From Gnetum montanum (taxonomy: Eukaryota; Streptophyta; Gnetopsida; Gnetales; Gnetaceae), in the NCBI GenBank assembly GCA_015680685.1, contig MNCI01020745.1, forward strand, positions 633,234 to 697,233: 64,000 nucleotides of DNA, read 5' to 3'. The notes below the pieces were generated by a model. It saw nothing but the letters and a program-made list of their open reading frames with translations, had not been told where the DNA came from and ran no database searches. Of the stretch, positions 1 to 10,725 are shown one piece after another. The number at the start of each line of letters is the position of its first letter. The first letter of the stretch is position 1. The position numbers were made by a program, and so were the translations under genes.

Positions 1-475
1 TGTAGGGAGCTTCCAAGTGGAGCGATACGCCCAAAGAGCATCATTTAGTTTCGTGCTCCAGTCTCGCCTAAATTTGCTAACTATCCGCGTTAATATTCTG
101 GTAATCTCCCTATTGGTAACTTCAGCTTGACCATTAGCTTGGGGGTGATAAGGTGTGGTTAGTTTATGCTCAACCCCTAGACGTTGCATCAACTTTCGAA
201 AGGTTGCACCTGTAAAGTGTGTTCCATTATCAGAAATAAGTGCACGAGGCACACCAAACCTGTTAACGATTTGTTGTTGTACAAATCGGGCAGCTGTAGA
301 TGATGTACAATCGGTTACAGCAGCTGCTTCGGTCCATTTAGTTAGGTAATCAATAGCAACAATGATATAGACCTTTCCGTTGGACATTGGTGTAATTGGT
401 CCCATGAAATCAATTCCCCAAATATCGAAGGGTTCTAAAGGTTGAGTCCACTGCATGTTGCATCTCATCACTTGG
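1..475 (-). mobile_element. Ty3/gypsy integrase core, partial, young
   Basis: The minus strand reads without a stop from about 475 to the window edge and gives an integrase catalytic core of the Athila/Tat type. Visible blocks are WGIDFMGPI (first catalytic Asp), LISDNGTHF (second Asp), the HPQANGQAE block (catalytic Glu), and [14 protein letters not shown] near the edge. All three DDE residues are present and CpG dinucleotides are kept, unlike the decayed copies at 48190-48600 and 23691-24230, so this copy looks younger. Homology stops abruptly just upstream of the core (about 475), so the 5' part of the polyprotein (zinc-binding HHCC, RT) is missing here. The rest of the element should lie left of the window. 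Confidence 0.93.
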
Positions 476-2677
476 GTAGCATTTCATATTATGATCATGT
501 TTTGAAATGTATCAGTTATTTGATGATCTTGTGGGCTCTTGTGTCCTCTTGTTGTAGGTCTATGCCACACCTTGTGATAAGGCCAAGTTCAATGGACTAT
601 GTTCCTTGTATAGCTAGATTCTCTCTTGTGGTTGTCATTTTGTTATGCATTGCAATTGGTCTCTATCCACTAATATGAGACCTCCCAAAACTCTATGACT
701 AATACTATCATGTGATCACTGTTGTGTTCTAAAGGCTGCAACATGTCCTTGACCATGGTGTTCTTGAGAAATCAATGGTTTGTATTCTTGATGTTCCTAG
801 CATGCCTTAATGGTATGTTAGCGTCTTTGGAGACCATGGCTGTTTTGATGGCTTAATTAATTTTTGGACTCTTTCTTTGGGATTCCATGTTTTGCAACAA
901 CCTTATTCAGTTGTGATAGATGGTGGACCATAGCAGAATTTTAATCAATTTGTACAATGATCATGATTATGACACTGGGCGGTTCCTAATGTTCATGGTA
1001 ATGCAGTGATAGAATGAATGACCAGTTCTTAGATGTTGATTTCATGACTAATCTTAGTGCAGAAGTGAGTCTTGGGTTTTGGTTCTTAAGTTCTTCTTTC
1101 ATGGGTGGATGTGATCTTTGGGGTAGTTTTGCAGGCCATGGAATGGTGGTCCATCCATACTCTCATGATGCTATAGTTTCTGAAATTATTGGCTTCTCTT
1201 GAAGGCCTTACTTGGTTTTCCTCACATGTAGGTTGAATTCTTAAGCCAAAGCCCTTACGGCTTGGGGCTTTTGGCTCAATTCAGGTTATGATGTATGGCT
1301 CATCCCTCTTTTTAATGCTAGATGTTATGTGCATGCATCTCTACTAGTGTGCCATTGTTAACATTGTTTCTTTTCCACAATTGATTCTCTAGCTTGATGA
1401 CATGACCTATTTTTCCTCATGTTTAGATTTCTTAGATGTTGGTAGATTAGTGTTTGGTTAAGTTGAGACAATTGTTCCTTTGTTTGTTCTGATTGCAAAT
1501 TATATTTAGGTCCTATTCCAAACATTGGTCCCAAGTGCTAGAACTCTTGGAACTTATAATAGAGAATGCATGATTACAGCATTTGAATACATGAATGCCC
1601 TTATAGATACAATGGTAGAAGTAGTCTTGATGCCCTTGCAATTTCTTAAAGCAAGATGTGATCCAATGAAATCTCTTTTGGTTTTGTTGTTTTAGAAGGA
1701 CTTCTTCAATTGGTCCTTGAGTAAACCTCTCCTACTACAAATCTCCTGGGGATGGACAATAGGTTGTAGTAGCTAGATGTCTGATGATGGTTATGCCCTT
1801 TCTATGTAATTCCAAAATATACAATCTTAATTTTATTCCATGTACAATAATAGAACAGGTAGTGGTGAGGCCTTGTCCACCACAAATATTTGTATGGGCT
1901 TGGGTAGTACAAGTTAATAAACTAGGCTTCTTGTGATGAAATGTAAGTCTTCCTTATGATAGTTTAGGTGATGGACACTTTGACACCCTTTTGTTGGTCA
2001 TTAATGTTGGGTAAGACCTACAAATCCATCTCTTCTCACAGCAGGTAGTGATTATGCAGTGTGGATGAGTTGACTTGGGAGCCTTCCTTGTCCTATATGA
2101 CAGGTATGATGCAAACTAGTTGGTGTACTCACTTTGGAGAAGGAACCTCACGATAAGGATCTCTCCAATTGGACAAAAACAAAAACTAGGGTAATTAGTT
2201 TAGGTGTTCATATGTTCTTGGCATGGTAGAAAATGCAAATTTTGGGAACCTAGATGTTCCTAAGTATCTATGGCAATGTTTATCCTTGGAGTCATTTGAC
2301 ATGCTTCTCCTTAAGGTAAGCTTCCAAAGAACAGTGCTTGTCCCACCTCTTGTCGCAGGAAGGTCCTTTTGTAAACAACAATTGCAACTAACCCTTCCTC
2401 TAAATGGGATACAAAGGTTGTAATGAAATATACAAGAAGAGGATTATCTTAGGGTTGGTTTCCATCGCTATCCTCAACTCACTCTAACATTTGAGCAAGG
2501 AAACTCGATACTGGGCATACTCAATGGCATATTGGCAAATAGGAAGGTGAAAGCATTAGGTATTTTTCTTTAGACTATCTTTGATGTATATTTATTATCT
2601 AATGTACTCTAAATTTTTTAAATCATTTAAAATGATTAATTATTTAAAGTAACCATGATAACAATGATGTGCACAGG
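476..2677. other. Unassigned decayed DNA
   Basis: About 2.2 kb with no recognisable coding block on either strand. It is thymine-rich on the plus strand, with only short open stretches (442-678, 1014-1202, 2223-2423) that resemble no family I know. It is probably an old transposon body, but no LTR, RT or integrase motif could be read. It contains one clear hairpin, listed separately. Confidence 0.5.
1234..1283. repeat. Imperfect hairpin (inverted repeat)
   Basis: TTAAGCCAAAGCCC (1241-1254) faces GGGCTTTTGGCTCAA (1265-1279) across a 10-base loop. The flanking TGAAT/ATTCA pairs extend the stem. No neighbouring gene suggests it is a terminator. It may be a transposon relic. Confidence 0.55.
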
Positions 2678-3322
2678 TGATGAGGAGCTCCCATGGATTC
2701 CACAATCCAAGCTCTCTCAAATGAAAGCTTTATTCTTGCTCAAATGGAGAATTTACATATGAAAGGAAGCACAATTCCCAAGAACAGATAAGAGATTCAA
2801 TCAAACTCTCACACACTTAATTAAAGAAAACACAAACTCACATGGATGATGATCAAGGCACCTTGCCAAGACTCTATCTTTCTCTACTCTTCTCTCACTC
2901 ACCTCTCTCTCTCTCGATCAAATTGAAGGGCACCCCCCACACCCCCCCCTTCTTCCTGATCTCTTCATCTTCCCTTCAATTTATCATTCAATTTAATGTC
3001 TATTAAAATCTATGCTAGACATCTAAGGAAAATAGTAGACATTTATCCTAAGTGCAGAGATATCAAAGTAGATGTCACAAAATCATGTTAGACGTCTCGG
3101 CTTAGACATCTATGAGAAATAGTAGATGTCTAATATGCAAGTTAGATGTCTAACTATCATGTAGACATCTATCCTAACAGGGTGAGAATTAAAGATGCTT
3201 GTTTTGAGGCTTGAAACTTTTGGACACCTCCAAACAAGTCCCTATTGCCCCAAAATACTTTAAAATTCATCAAAATAGTCCCAAAACTCTCGCAAACATG
3301 CCAAAATACCCTAAGATCAACA
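2678..3322 (-). mobile_element. Solo LTR, family A
   Basis: It matches the LTRs of element A (13037-13794 and 16219-16765 plus 30286-30474). The U5 end TGATGAGGAGCTCCCATGG lies on the left in plus-strand terms. It has a minus-strand AATAAA (in gaaagctttattc), a pyrimidine-rich CTCTCTCT block, the TAGACATCTA-type palindrome array (about 3012-3175), and the U3 end with ccaaacatgccaaaat. The TATA region seen in the other copies is disrupted here by a C-rich run. No internal sequence follows on either side, hence solo. No clear 5-bp target duplication was found (acagg on the left, acaaa on the right), so the edges are approximate. Confidence 0.8.
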
Positions 3323-4531
3323 ACAAAACAACACTAAAATACAAAATACAACAACACACAAACATCTATGTACAAACATATTGACGATTATTGGACATGG
3401 GTTGGATGATGTCCTCATCAAAATGTAACAAGATGGATCGACATATGCCATCATGAAGACAGAAGGAACACCAAAAATATAAATATACCATTTCATTTCA
3501 CAGACCATCTCCTTCTCCTTTTAAGCTTTATCCGGCAAAGCCACAAACCAAGGATCGGCTCCGTCCTTACCAAACTTTCCAGCGTAACAAACAACGCATG
3601 ATATTGCATCGACAGGCTTGCAGGGCGTTGCTCAGGTTCTTTCCAAGTTTTGAATTCGTAAAACGCTTTTTCAATTTTGTTATGTACGTGCAGTTGGACT
3701 CGAGTTATATGACTTAATTTGCAGCAGATTTAACTTCGAAAAATTCCTCCTCTATTAATTTGTATGTTGAAAGGAATTAAAGGCCGGCATAGTTAGCAAT
3801 GCTTATAGTCGTATGTTCAATTTTACTGCTGTGGATAATGCAAATGAATTTTTGGATCCGAAAATTGCAGTGACGTAGAATTCCATGAAAAGGAAAAATC
3901 TCCCGCCCTGTTTTTCCTGCTTTTGTTGGCATTCCTGGTATTGCTATTATTTATGTCCCAAGTGGTTGTTCGAACTTCCATTCATCCGTCAAATGTTTTT
4001 CGTTATTAATGTTTTACTGTTATATTGCACGCATGCTTTCTTTACTGTAAACATGATTTATAACCCTAAACGTGTGCACTGGAAGCTCTGGTTTCGTAGA
4101 TGAAATTCTTGGAGGGCAATGTAACTTCTTTATAATTCATAAACGCATAAAAGGAACTGCACCTTCTACTAAAATAAGATATCTAGCATTTTTTAGTCTT
4201 TTGGGTAGTAGTTGATAATTGGCAAATAGGAAGGTGAAAGTGAATGCGAAGTAATGAACATTGATTTTATTTGCGTCAGATTTTATCTGACATAATATAA
4301 GAGATATTAAAACTAATTTTCCATCAAAACGAAGTCAAACTTGGTGGGGAAGTTTCCTCTAATAATGCATTCAATTTCCAAACGGCACTGATAAGAAAGG
4401 TGTTTGATACGATGAATATTTCATATGCAACCGAAATGTTAAACATAAGTACCTGTAAAAATGGCTTTTACATAGTGATTATTTAATTTGTAACGCTAAC
4501 GTTTTCTCCTACATAACTGCAGGACATTACC
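3323..4531 (+). promoter_or_regulatory. Upstream region and probable 5' leader of the uL18 gene
   Basis: From about 3520 base composition changes to a mixed, less repeat-like sequence. No TATA box stands out. A strong intron 3' end (ctacataactgcag/gacatt) lies at 4522/4523, only 9 bases before the ATG at 4532. This implies a 5'-UTR intron and a non-coding first exon somewhere between about 3540 and 4240. Its exact position cannot be fixed from the sequence alone; one possible donor is in ggaag/gtgaaag near 4232. A 23-base stretch at 4218-4240 is an exact copy of 2531-2553. Confidence 0.45.
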
Positions 4532-7500
4532 ATGGCATGCTCTATTACATGCGTTTCTTTGCCGTATTCACTACCATCAAACAAAACCCTTTATTGCAGA
4601 ATGAACAGGGATGCTGTCACACCAAATTCTGTTCTGCTGAATTCTTTTCCCCCTTCACTGAAGCTGCCTTTTAACCAATCACAAGATAGATATAATAAAA
4701 TGGTAAGCTTACTTTACTGTTAAGGTTAGCTGATCTGCTATTCCGTTTCATTATAATGAAAAAATTTTCTTTTTTATTTAATGGGGAAAAAATAATACAA
4801 CAGACAACTCGTGGCTAGATTGGTTCATGACTCTTGGTATTATGGTAAACAAATTTTGTGTGTGAGATCATTAGTTTTTGCACCTAGTCCATACAATATT
4901 TTTGATGATGATGAGCCTTTTTAAAATATCCATATCTAAGGTCCGAAATTTGGGGCTTCAAAAACTTCCTTGAAATTAGAGTAATGCAAAGTTATTGTTA
5001 TGGTGTTTATGTATATCTTTTCTTCAGCGAAGTATTATAAAATTTTTAATCTGTATTTTTTTGGTTGTTTTGTTTTTTTCTCTTGGAAAAGAATCATGAT
5101 GTTCATTATGAAGGTCTTTCTATCCCTTAAAAAACTATTAAGAAAAGACGGCATTCTATAATCAAATGTGTTTAATATAAAAGCAATAACAAAAATAGTT
5201 CATCCTAAAGATGCAACAAAGAGTCCATTCTCTATACTAATACTGATGCCGATATTTTTTATTATGTCTGTGTAGACCCAAAGGATCTGTCAGACAAATT
5301 AACTTGGGTAAAATATTTCAGTAGCAATAAATCCTGAGTACAATAAATGTGTCCAATATTCATGTAGCTTGAACATTTCTGTATAGTTCCCTAGAACTAA
5401 CATTGGTAGTTTGAATAGCTCATACAAAGATTGACTAGAGATTTTCCATTTTCTTCTTAAAAAATTTGTTCGGCAACATTCTAATAATATATGTTGTTCA
5501 TCTTCTACCACTTGCAGTAAACACAATCAACAAATTCTGTCTTCATGCTGCTTATTGTTCCATCTTGCAGTTTCAACATAGAGTCCATTCTCTAGGTACT
5601 TATATGTAGTCATATAAAAAATGGATTAAAATTGCTGCATCTAGATGAGCATTCTTTTAAGACATTTCTTGTTGAAAATTGGTTTTACCCGTGAATGGTT
5701 AAATTTAAGCATAATCATATTATTTGTCTCATAATGGCATTCCAGAAATATATTTTCCTTCTTTAAAAGAGTTTGGAATTGCAGAAAATTGTTATGATAC
5801 AAAAAATCCTGAAACTCCAATGATAAGAAACTTTTCAAAAATTGAAGATTTTGAACGTATATAATTCTAGCCATTGAATTCATTTCTAGTAAACATGTTG
5901 GAAATTTTGAAGGCTTTGCAGCTGATTCATTTGTGCCGCTAGTCAGTCTACAAATAGCATCTGCTCTTAAATGCTAACATATTTGCATCTTTGTTACATG
6001 GAGCAGGAAACCGTTTACTGCAATATAGATTATAGGCATACAGAAAAAAATATTGAACACAAGATGAAAATAATGAAACTGAAACTATATTTAATTATGT
6101 TGGAGACCCTATAAATCGACAAGTCCAGTTTCAGCAATTTTTTGCATAAGCTTGTATATTAAGACGGCAGCCTATTAGGATTGAACCTCTGACTTGTAGA
6201 AAGCCAGCCATATGCTTTAACCAACAAATCACACCATGTATGAAGGTTTTGTTTAATTACAAATATAAATACATATGGAGAAGAATAATAAAAGCAAGAA
6301 GAGTAGAACGAGAAAAAAGAATGATCAAAGATGAATGTAGTTTAGTGTAGTATACAGTGGGAAGGATCCTTAAAAATATAGTTTAAATAATTTTCTTCGA
6401 AATAGAATATGATGTATATAATGGGATGACTTCGTACTAGAAGGGCTATTGTTCTGTTTTGTTGGTTTTTCTACAATTTTTTCTTGTTTTGTTGGGTTTT
6501 CAACAATTTTTTCTTTTGTAGATTGGGTGCATATACGATAAACATTCACCATATTTCTTGGTTGATATTTGCCATCCCAAGAAATTCCAGGATGTACTTC
6601 AGTTTTAAATATGGTAATTAATAGAATCATCTTTTCACCTTTGCTTAGCAAACAATGTTGCATGTTACCAGATAAGCTAGGACATTGATGTTGAGTCTCG
6701 CTTCATTTAACTGGTGGAGAATAATGTTGTTGAGGTGAAGAAGATATATGCAAAAGAAACCTAGATTATATATAATAATTTAGGAAACTAAAACTGGAAG
6801 GGAAGTTTACAGATATTGCAATTTTCTTTTTTGCTGTGTGATTAGGTTTCTATTTAAATTCCTAATCTCATATTGTAATTTCAATGATGAAGTAGGTGGT
6901 CCAACTGTTATAGCAACTTTTAGTGGGTAAAAACCTTAAATAAACTGTGTGAATTCTGTCTACTGCTTGACACATTGTATATTGACTGGATTTGATTCTT
7001 GAGATGATGAAGAACAAGGCTCTGCATGATTTATCATAAAGAAGGTCAAAATTACTGAACTATACTAGTTTGTCTATATATTTATGATATATATCTATTA
7101 TTTGGCCAGGAGGATCCTTTATGTTTTTCAAATTAATAAAATCTTAATTTGATTCACTAAGAATTGATTTTAACATTGAAAATAAAAATAAAAATCAATA
7201 TACAATTCTCATGAAAAAGTCCATCTCTTCACCCACCTTTATGAAAAAAATTATTTATTTACAAGGATAAAGTCCAGGTAATAATGAAAAAAATTATTTA
7301 TTTACAAGGATAAAGTCCAGGTAATAAAGTAGTTGGCTTCTGGGCAAAACTCTCAGCCAAAATAGTAACTCCTGTAAAAAAACCCATGTTTGTTCTCACC
7401 GATATGACAATAAAATTATTTTACCATGACCAAGAAGGACTCACTTGGATAGGATTAATAATTGGCCTCTTGGCCAAAATTAATATCTGTATTTCTAGTT

Positions 7501-8190
7501 TAATATGCTATTAGGGTTGGTGTTTGAAAACAAGAAACTGTTAATCGAGCAATTTACATTATGATACTTAGCATTCAGAGTTACCTAAATTACGTGAACG
7601 AGTGACATCATTGGAAAGAATGAGATGAGACCTTTTCTTCTATGTTTAAGATGGGTCTGATGGTGGCTGGATACTGTATATGGTCAGCAATTTAAAAATG
7701 ACAATAGTTATGGCAGTTTATCTCATATGACAGCGCCTTTTATTTTGACTTGGGGCATTGCATGACACTGTTTAATTACAATGTTATACAGGCACCATTT
7801 GTGGTTCAAGCAGCTTGGACAAGGCGGTCTAAAAGTGAAGCTGCCCAAAATCCTAGAAAGAAGTCATGGAAACAAAGAACAGACAAATACATGAGGCCGT
7901 TTCAACTTGATGTATATATATCTAAAAAATACATTCATGCTAAAGTTATGCATAGAGTAACAAGCAAATGTGTTGCAGTTGCCACCACAAATGCAAGGGA
8001 CCTGAGGCATACTTTGCCTTCACGTGTTGATTTTGATGCATGTAGAACTGTTGGTAAGCTTATTGCTGAACGAGCAAAGGAGGCTGATGTGTATGCTGTG
8101 ACATATATGCCAAGGAAAGGGGAGCGCATAGAAGGAAAACTTGGAGTAATATTAGATACAGTGAAGGAAAATGATATAAATTTTGTTTGA
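4532..8190 (+). CDS. Organellar-type ribosomal protein uL18 family (L18p/L5e), spliced, 189 aa
   Basis: Spliced CDS join(4532..4702, 7792..8190): 57 codons in exon 1 and 132 plus stop in exon 2. The donor is ATG/GTAAGC at 4702/4703 and the acceptor TTATACAG/GCACC at 7791/7792; the intron is phase 0. Residues 1-57 are rich in Ser and Leu with few acidic residues, as in an organelle transit peptide. Residues 58-189 carry the L18p fold: AAWTRRSKSEAA, SWKQRTDKYMRPF, IHAKVMHRVTSK, VAVATTNARDLRHTLP, ACRTVGKLIAERAKEADV, RKGERIEGKLGVILDTVKEN. This matches the plant nuclear family annotated as ribosomal L18p/L5e proteins, which bind 5S rRNA in the large subunit of the bacterial-type ribosome. Exon 2 has no stop or frameshift, so the gene looks functional. 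Plastid versus mitochondrial targeting is not decided by the sequence. It is the only intact host gene in the window. Confidence 0.9.
5299..5883 (-). pseudogene. LINE-like C-terminal zinc-domain relic inside intron
   Basis: Read on the minus strand and ignoring stops, the fragment has KYLENGLYVETARW, then HEDRIC, a stop, LCLLQVVEDEQHILLEC and RTNFLRRKW. The order ETxRW - EDRIC - C - EDExHxLxxC is the zinc-binding tail found after the reverse transcriptase of some non-LTR retrotransposons and related proteins. The upstream part (MNSMARIIYVQN..., 5641-5883) is in another frame and unassigned. There are at least three frame breaks, so it is dead. The tail looks less like the usual plant L1 tail than like forms I associate with animal elements. 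That is an impression, not a search result. Confidence 0.55.
6165..6240 (-). pseudogene. tRNA-like relic (tRNA pseudogene or SINE head)
   Basis: The minus strand shows a box-A-like TTTGTTGGTTAAAGCA and a perfect box B, GGTTCAATCC, about 30 bases further on. Between them TGGCT/AGTCA can pair around a 7-base loop TTCTACA. The T-stem and acceptor stem do not pair fully (AGAGG against CCTAA), so it is not a working tRNA. A tRNA-derived SINE head or a decayed tRNA copy are the two options. Confidence 0.5.
6455..6514. repeat. 30-bp tandem duplication
   Basis: Two 30-base units (6455-6484 and 6485-6514) differing at a few positions. On the minus strand they translate as EKIVEKPTKQ and EKIVENPTKQ within a 97-codon open stretch (6370-6663) that resembles no known protein. 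Confidence 0.75.
7241..7326. repeat. Perfect 43-bp tandem duplication
   Basis: Units 7241-7283 and 7284-7326 are identical. It lies in the uL18 intron, about 470 bases before the acceptor. The lack of any mismatch points to a recent event or an assembly artefact. Confidence 0.9.
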
Positions 8191-8201
8191 CTTCAATATT
8201 G

Positions 8202-8303
8202 GTAAGGTGGATGTTATTCCTTTGAATAGCAACTTGATATATTTTCTTTTTGTGACTAATTTATCCAGAAATGCATTCGAAATTTTTGAAATATCTTTTT
8301 CAG
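8202..8303 (+). other. Candidate 3'-UTR intron of the uL18 gene
   Basis: Eleven bases after the stop codon (8188-8190) comes attg/gtaagg, and 102 bases later atctttttcag/ggttgc. The segment between is more AT-rich than the flanks. Both sites are good plant splice consensus, so a small 3'-UTR intron is plausible; transcript data would settle it. Confidence 0.5.
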
Positions 8304-8929
8304 GGTTGCTAGTTACATGAAATAGTTCGAATGCCTGCCTTGGTAAATGAGATTCATTTCTCTCATAAGCTTTGATTTATATTTGATTTTTTTATCTTTT
8401 TATTTTGTATGTTAGAAATGTCACAAGGTTTGATCTTAATGAGTTACCATTGGCATTATGCAAAAAATAGTTGAATTTGGCCGAGTTGTCCTAGGGTTTA
8501 AAATAAACGATTTAAATTTCAATTAAAAATTGAAATAAATTGATGAAGTCAAATGAAAAGTTGGACATCTTTGGGGTTTCAAAAGGAAATAAGTATATAG
8601 AACAAGAAACTAGATGATGAAATGAGGACATGCATTGAAAAATTCAAGATAAAAAGAAGTATTTCAAGGAATGATAATGGAGTAAGAAACGTGATGATTT
8701 TGAAAGATACAAGATAGCAAAGATATTATGATGAAGAAGATAAAGATTAAGGTTGAACTTTGTGCTTTTAATATTGTTTATGAGAAGCTAGGAATAAAGA
8801 AGGAATAGAAATTGATTTACAAGCTAGCCAAGACTTGAGATAAGAAGTGTAAGGACTTTGACCATATTATACACATGCAAATGAGAAAGGATTTTGATTT
8901 TAAATAAGGAAATTTTGGAACATTGAAGT
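8304..8929. other. Probable 3' UTR, then AT-rich spacer
   Basis: Thymine-rich sequence to about 8430 is compatible with the transcript 3' end. The rest is adenine-rich with no coding signal on either strand. Confidence 0.45.
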
Positions 8930-10380
8930 GCCTATTTTAAGGGGCTACTTAAGAAAGAATTCTGTAGAGATGAAGTTGGTAACATCAAATTGAACCTAGG
9001 AATGATTAACTATATGTATGCCTTTGAAATGACAAAAGCCCTTACAAGGATGACAAATGGTAAAGCACCGGAATTGGATGGTATTCCTATACAAGTATGG
9101 AATTATCTAGGAGATTGGTTGATAACTTTATTCAATGAGATCCAAGAGAAGGTGGAAATGACATATGATTAAAGAAGTACTATAGTACTCTATCTACAGT
9201 AATAAGGAAGACATTCAAAATTGTGGAAACTATAGAGGCATTAAGCATGAGTCATGACATGAAGTTATGGGAAAGAGTCATAGAACAATGCTTAAGGAAA
9301 GAATTAATTGTTTCATAGATTTTTTTTGGTTTTATGCTCGGAGGGTCAACCATGAAAGCTATTCTCTTACTAACAATTGATGGAAAAATCTATGTAAGAA
9401 GATTAATTTACATATGATTTCCAATGATTTGGAGAAAGGTTATGATAGGCTTCTTGGGAAGATATTTGGTAGCATTAGAGAGGAAGGGTATTCTTATTAG
9501 GTACATAAAAGTTATTTAGTTCATGTGAGGTTGCAATTCTATGGAGAAATCATGAACTTCCTTGTAAATATAAAGCTACACAAAGTATATGTTCTAAGCT
9601 CTTATTTGGTTGTCATTATTATGGATGAGTTAACTAAAAAAATTTAAGATGATATTCCTTGATGTACACTATAAAAATAAAAACTTGGAGAAGTACCCTA
9701 GAGTTAAAGAGGTTGATGAATAATATAAGTAAAACTTAATACATGAAGTGCAATTTTAGTGGAAAAATAAGCAATGAAGAGAGGATATTAGCATTCAGAC
9801 TGAAGAAGTTGCTTAGTGTAAGAAACCTAAATACTTAGGTCACTTCTTCAAATGTATAGTGGGATTAACAATAATATGATAAACAACTTTGAAGCAAGAT
9901 GGATGAAATCAAAAGAAGCTGATGGCATGTTTTGTGATAAAAAATCCCTACTAGGTTGAAAGAAAAGTTCTATAGCATTGCTATTAGATCTACACTCTTT
10001 TATGGTGAAAAATGTTGGCCTATAAAAAGCATCAAGATAAATGTATGCATGTAGTAGAAATGCAAATGCTAAAATAAATATTGGGTATCATTAGAAAAAA
10101 TTAAGTTAATAACTCTCTTATTAAGGAAGGTTTGGGGGTAACACCTATAGATAAGAAGATTAAGGAAAGTTATCTTAAATTGTATGATCATATGTTGAGA
10201 AGACCAAAGAATGTACCTATTAGAAGAGGTAATTTTATTCAAGTTGATAGGAAACAAAAATGATGTAGATCTAAACATCTTAGCTTGCAAGTGTAAAAAA
10301 AGATATTCAAGATGTAGGTGTTAATCTTTGTTTGGCTCTTAATAGAAGTGAATGATGAAAAAGAATTCATATAAACAATC
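8930..10380 (+). pseudogene. Decayed RTE-like LINE reverse transcriptase
   Basis: Plus-strand blocks in order across several frames: FEMTKALTRMTNGKAPELDG and IPIQVWNYLGDW (about 9020-9120, the GKA..DGIP block of LINE RT), YRGIK then MKLWERVIEQCL (9228-9300), FGFMLGGST (about 9325), a remnant of the DLEKGYD block (9430), LRSTLFYGEKCWP-like text near 9990-10025, and LGVTPIDKKIKESYLKLYDH followed by MLRRPKNVPIRRGN (10130-10232). This order and the tail after the RT fit the plant RTE-type LINEs. Stops and shifts are frequent. The 5' endonuclease half is absent, so it is a 5'-truncated, dead copy. Confidence 0.8.
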
Positions 10381-10559
10381 ACATGTAGTTGAGATAAGGT
10401 CTGGATGATGATTAAAATTTTAAAATCATAAAGTGTTAAGCGCATTATAATCAAAAGATGTTTTTAGAATTTAAGTAAAGATTTTAACTATAGCTAACTC
10501 CATTTTGTTAGCACAAGGCTATGATGATGAGAAAGAGGAGGTAAAAATTTTAAATCATG

Positions 10560-10725
10560 ATTTGTTATTGTCAATGCATATGTTTTCTTACAACTTGATT
10601 AAGATAATTGTTTAGTTGAAATAATAGATCCATTAACTTACTTGCATGTTGAACACATTTTACACATGATAAAAGTGCAACAATTGGCACATATTTTACT
10701 AGTGGAATTTGTCGATTATACTTTT
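10560..10725 (+). pseudogene. L1-like RT relic, left half (target of D1)
   Basis: The last codons before D1 read LLVEFVDYTF, close to the FADDTF catalytic block of L1-type LINE RT. After D1 the text resumes at 55272. Joining the two sides across one copy of CTTTT gives a run typical of the region after the FADD motif. Confidence 0.5.

Larger units (their letters stand above)
4703..7791 (+). other. Long phase-0 intron of the uL18 gene
   Basis: A 3089-base AT-rich intron between the transit-peptide exon and the ribosomal-domain exon. Its boundaries are canonical GT-AG. It holds a minus-strand LINE-derived fragment (5299-5883), a minus-strand tRNA-like relic (about 6165-6240) and two short tandem duplications. 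The exon/intron split coincides with the targeting-peptide/mature-protein boundary, which is common in nuclear genes for organellar proteins. Confidence 0.85.

Noticed and set aside
7935-8129. Minus-strand frame in uL18 exon 2
   Set aside because: Antisense shadow of the conserved ribosomal-protein exon.
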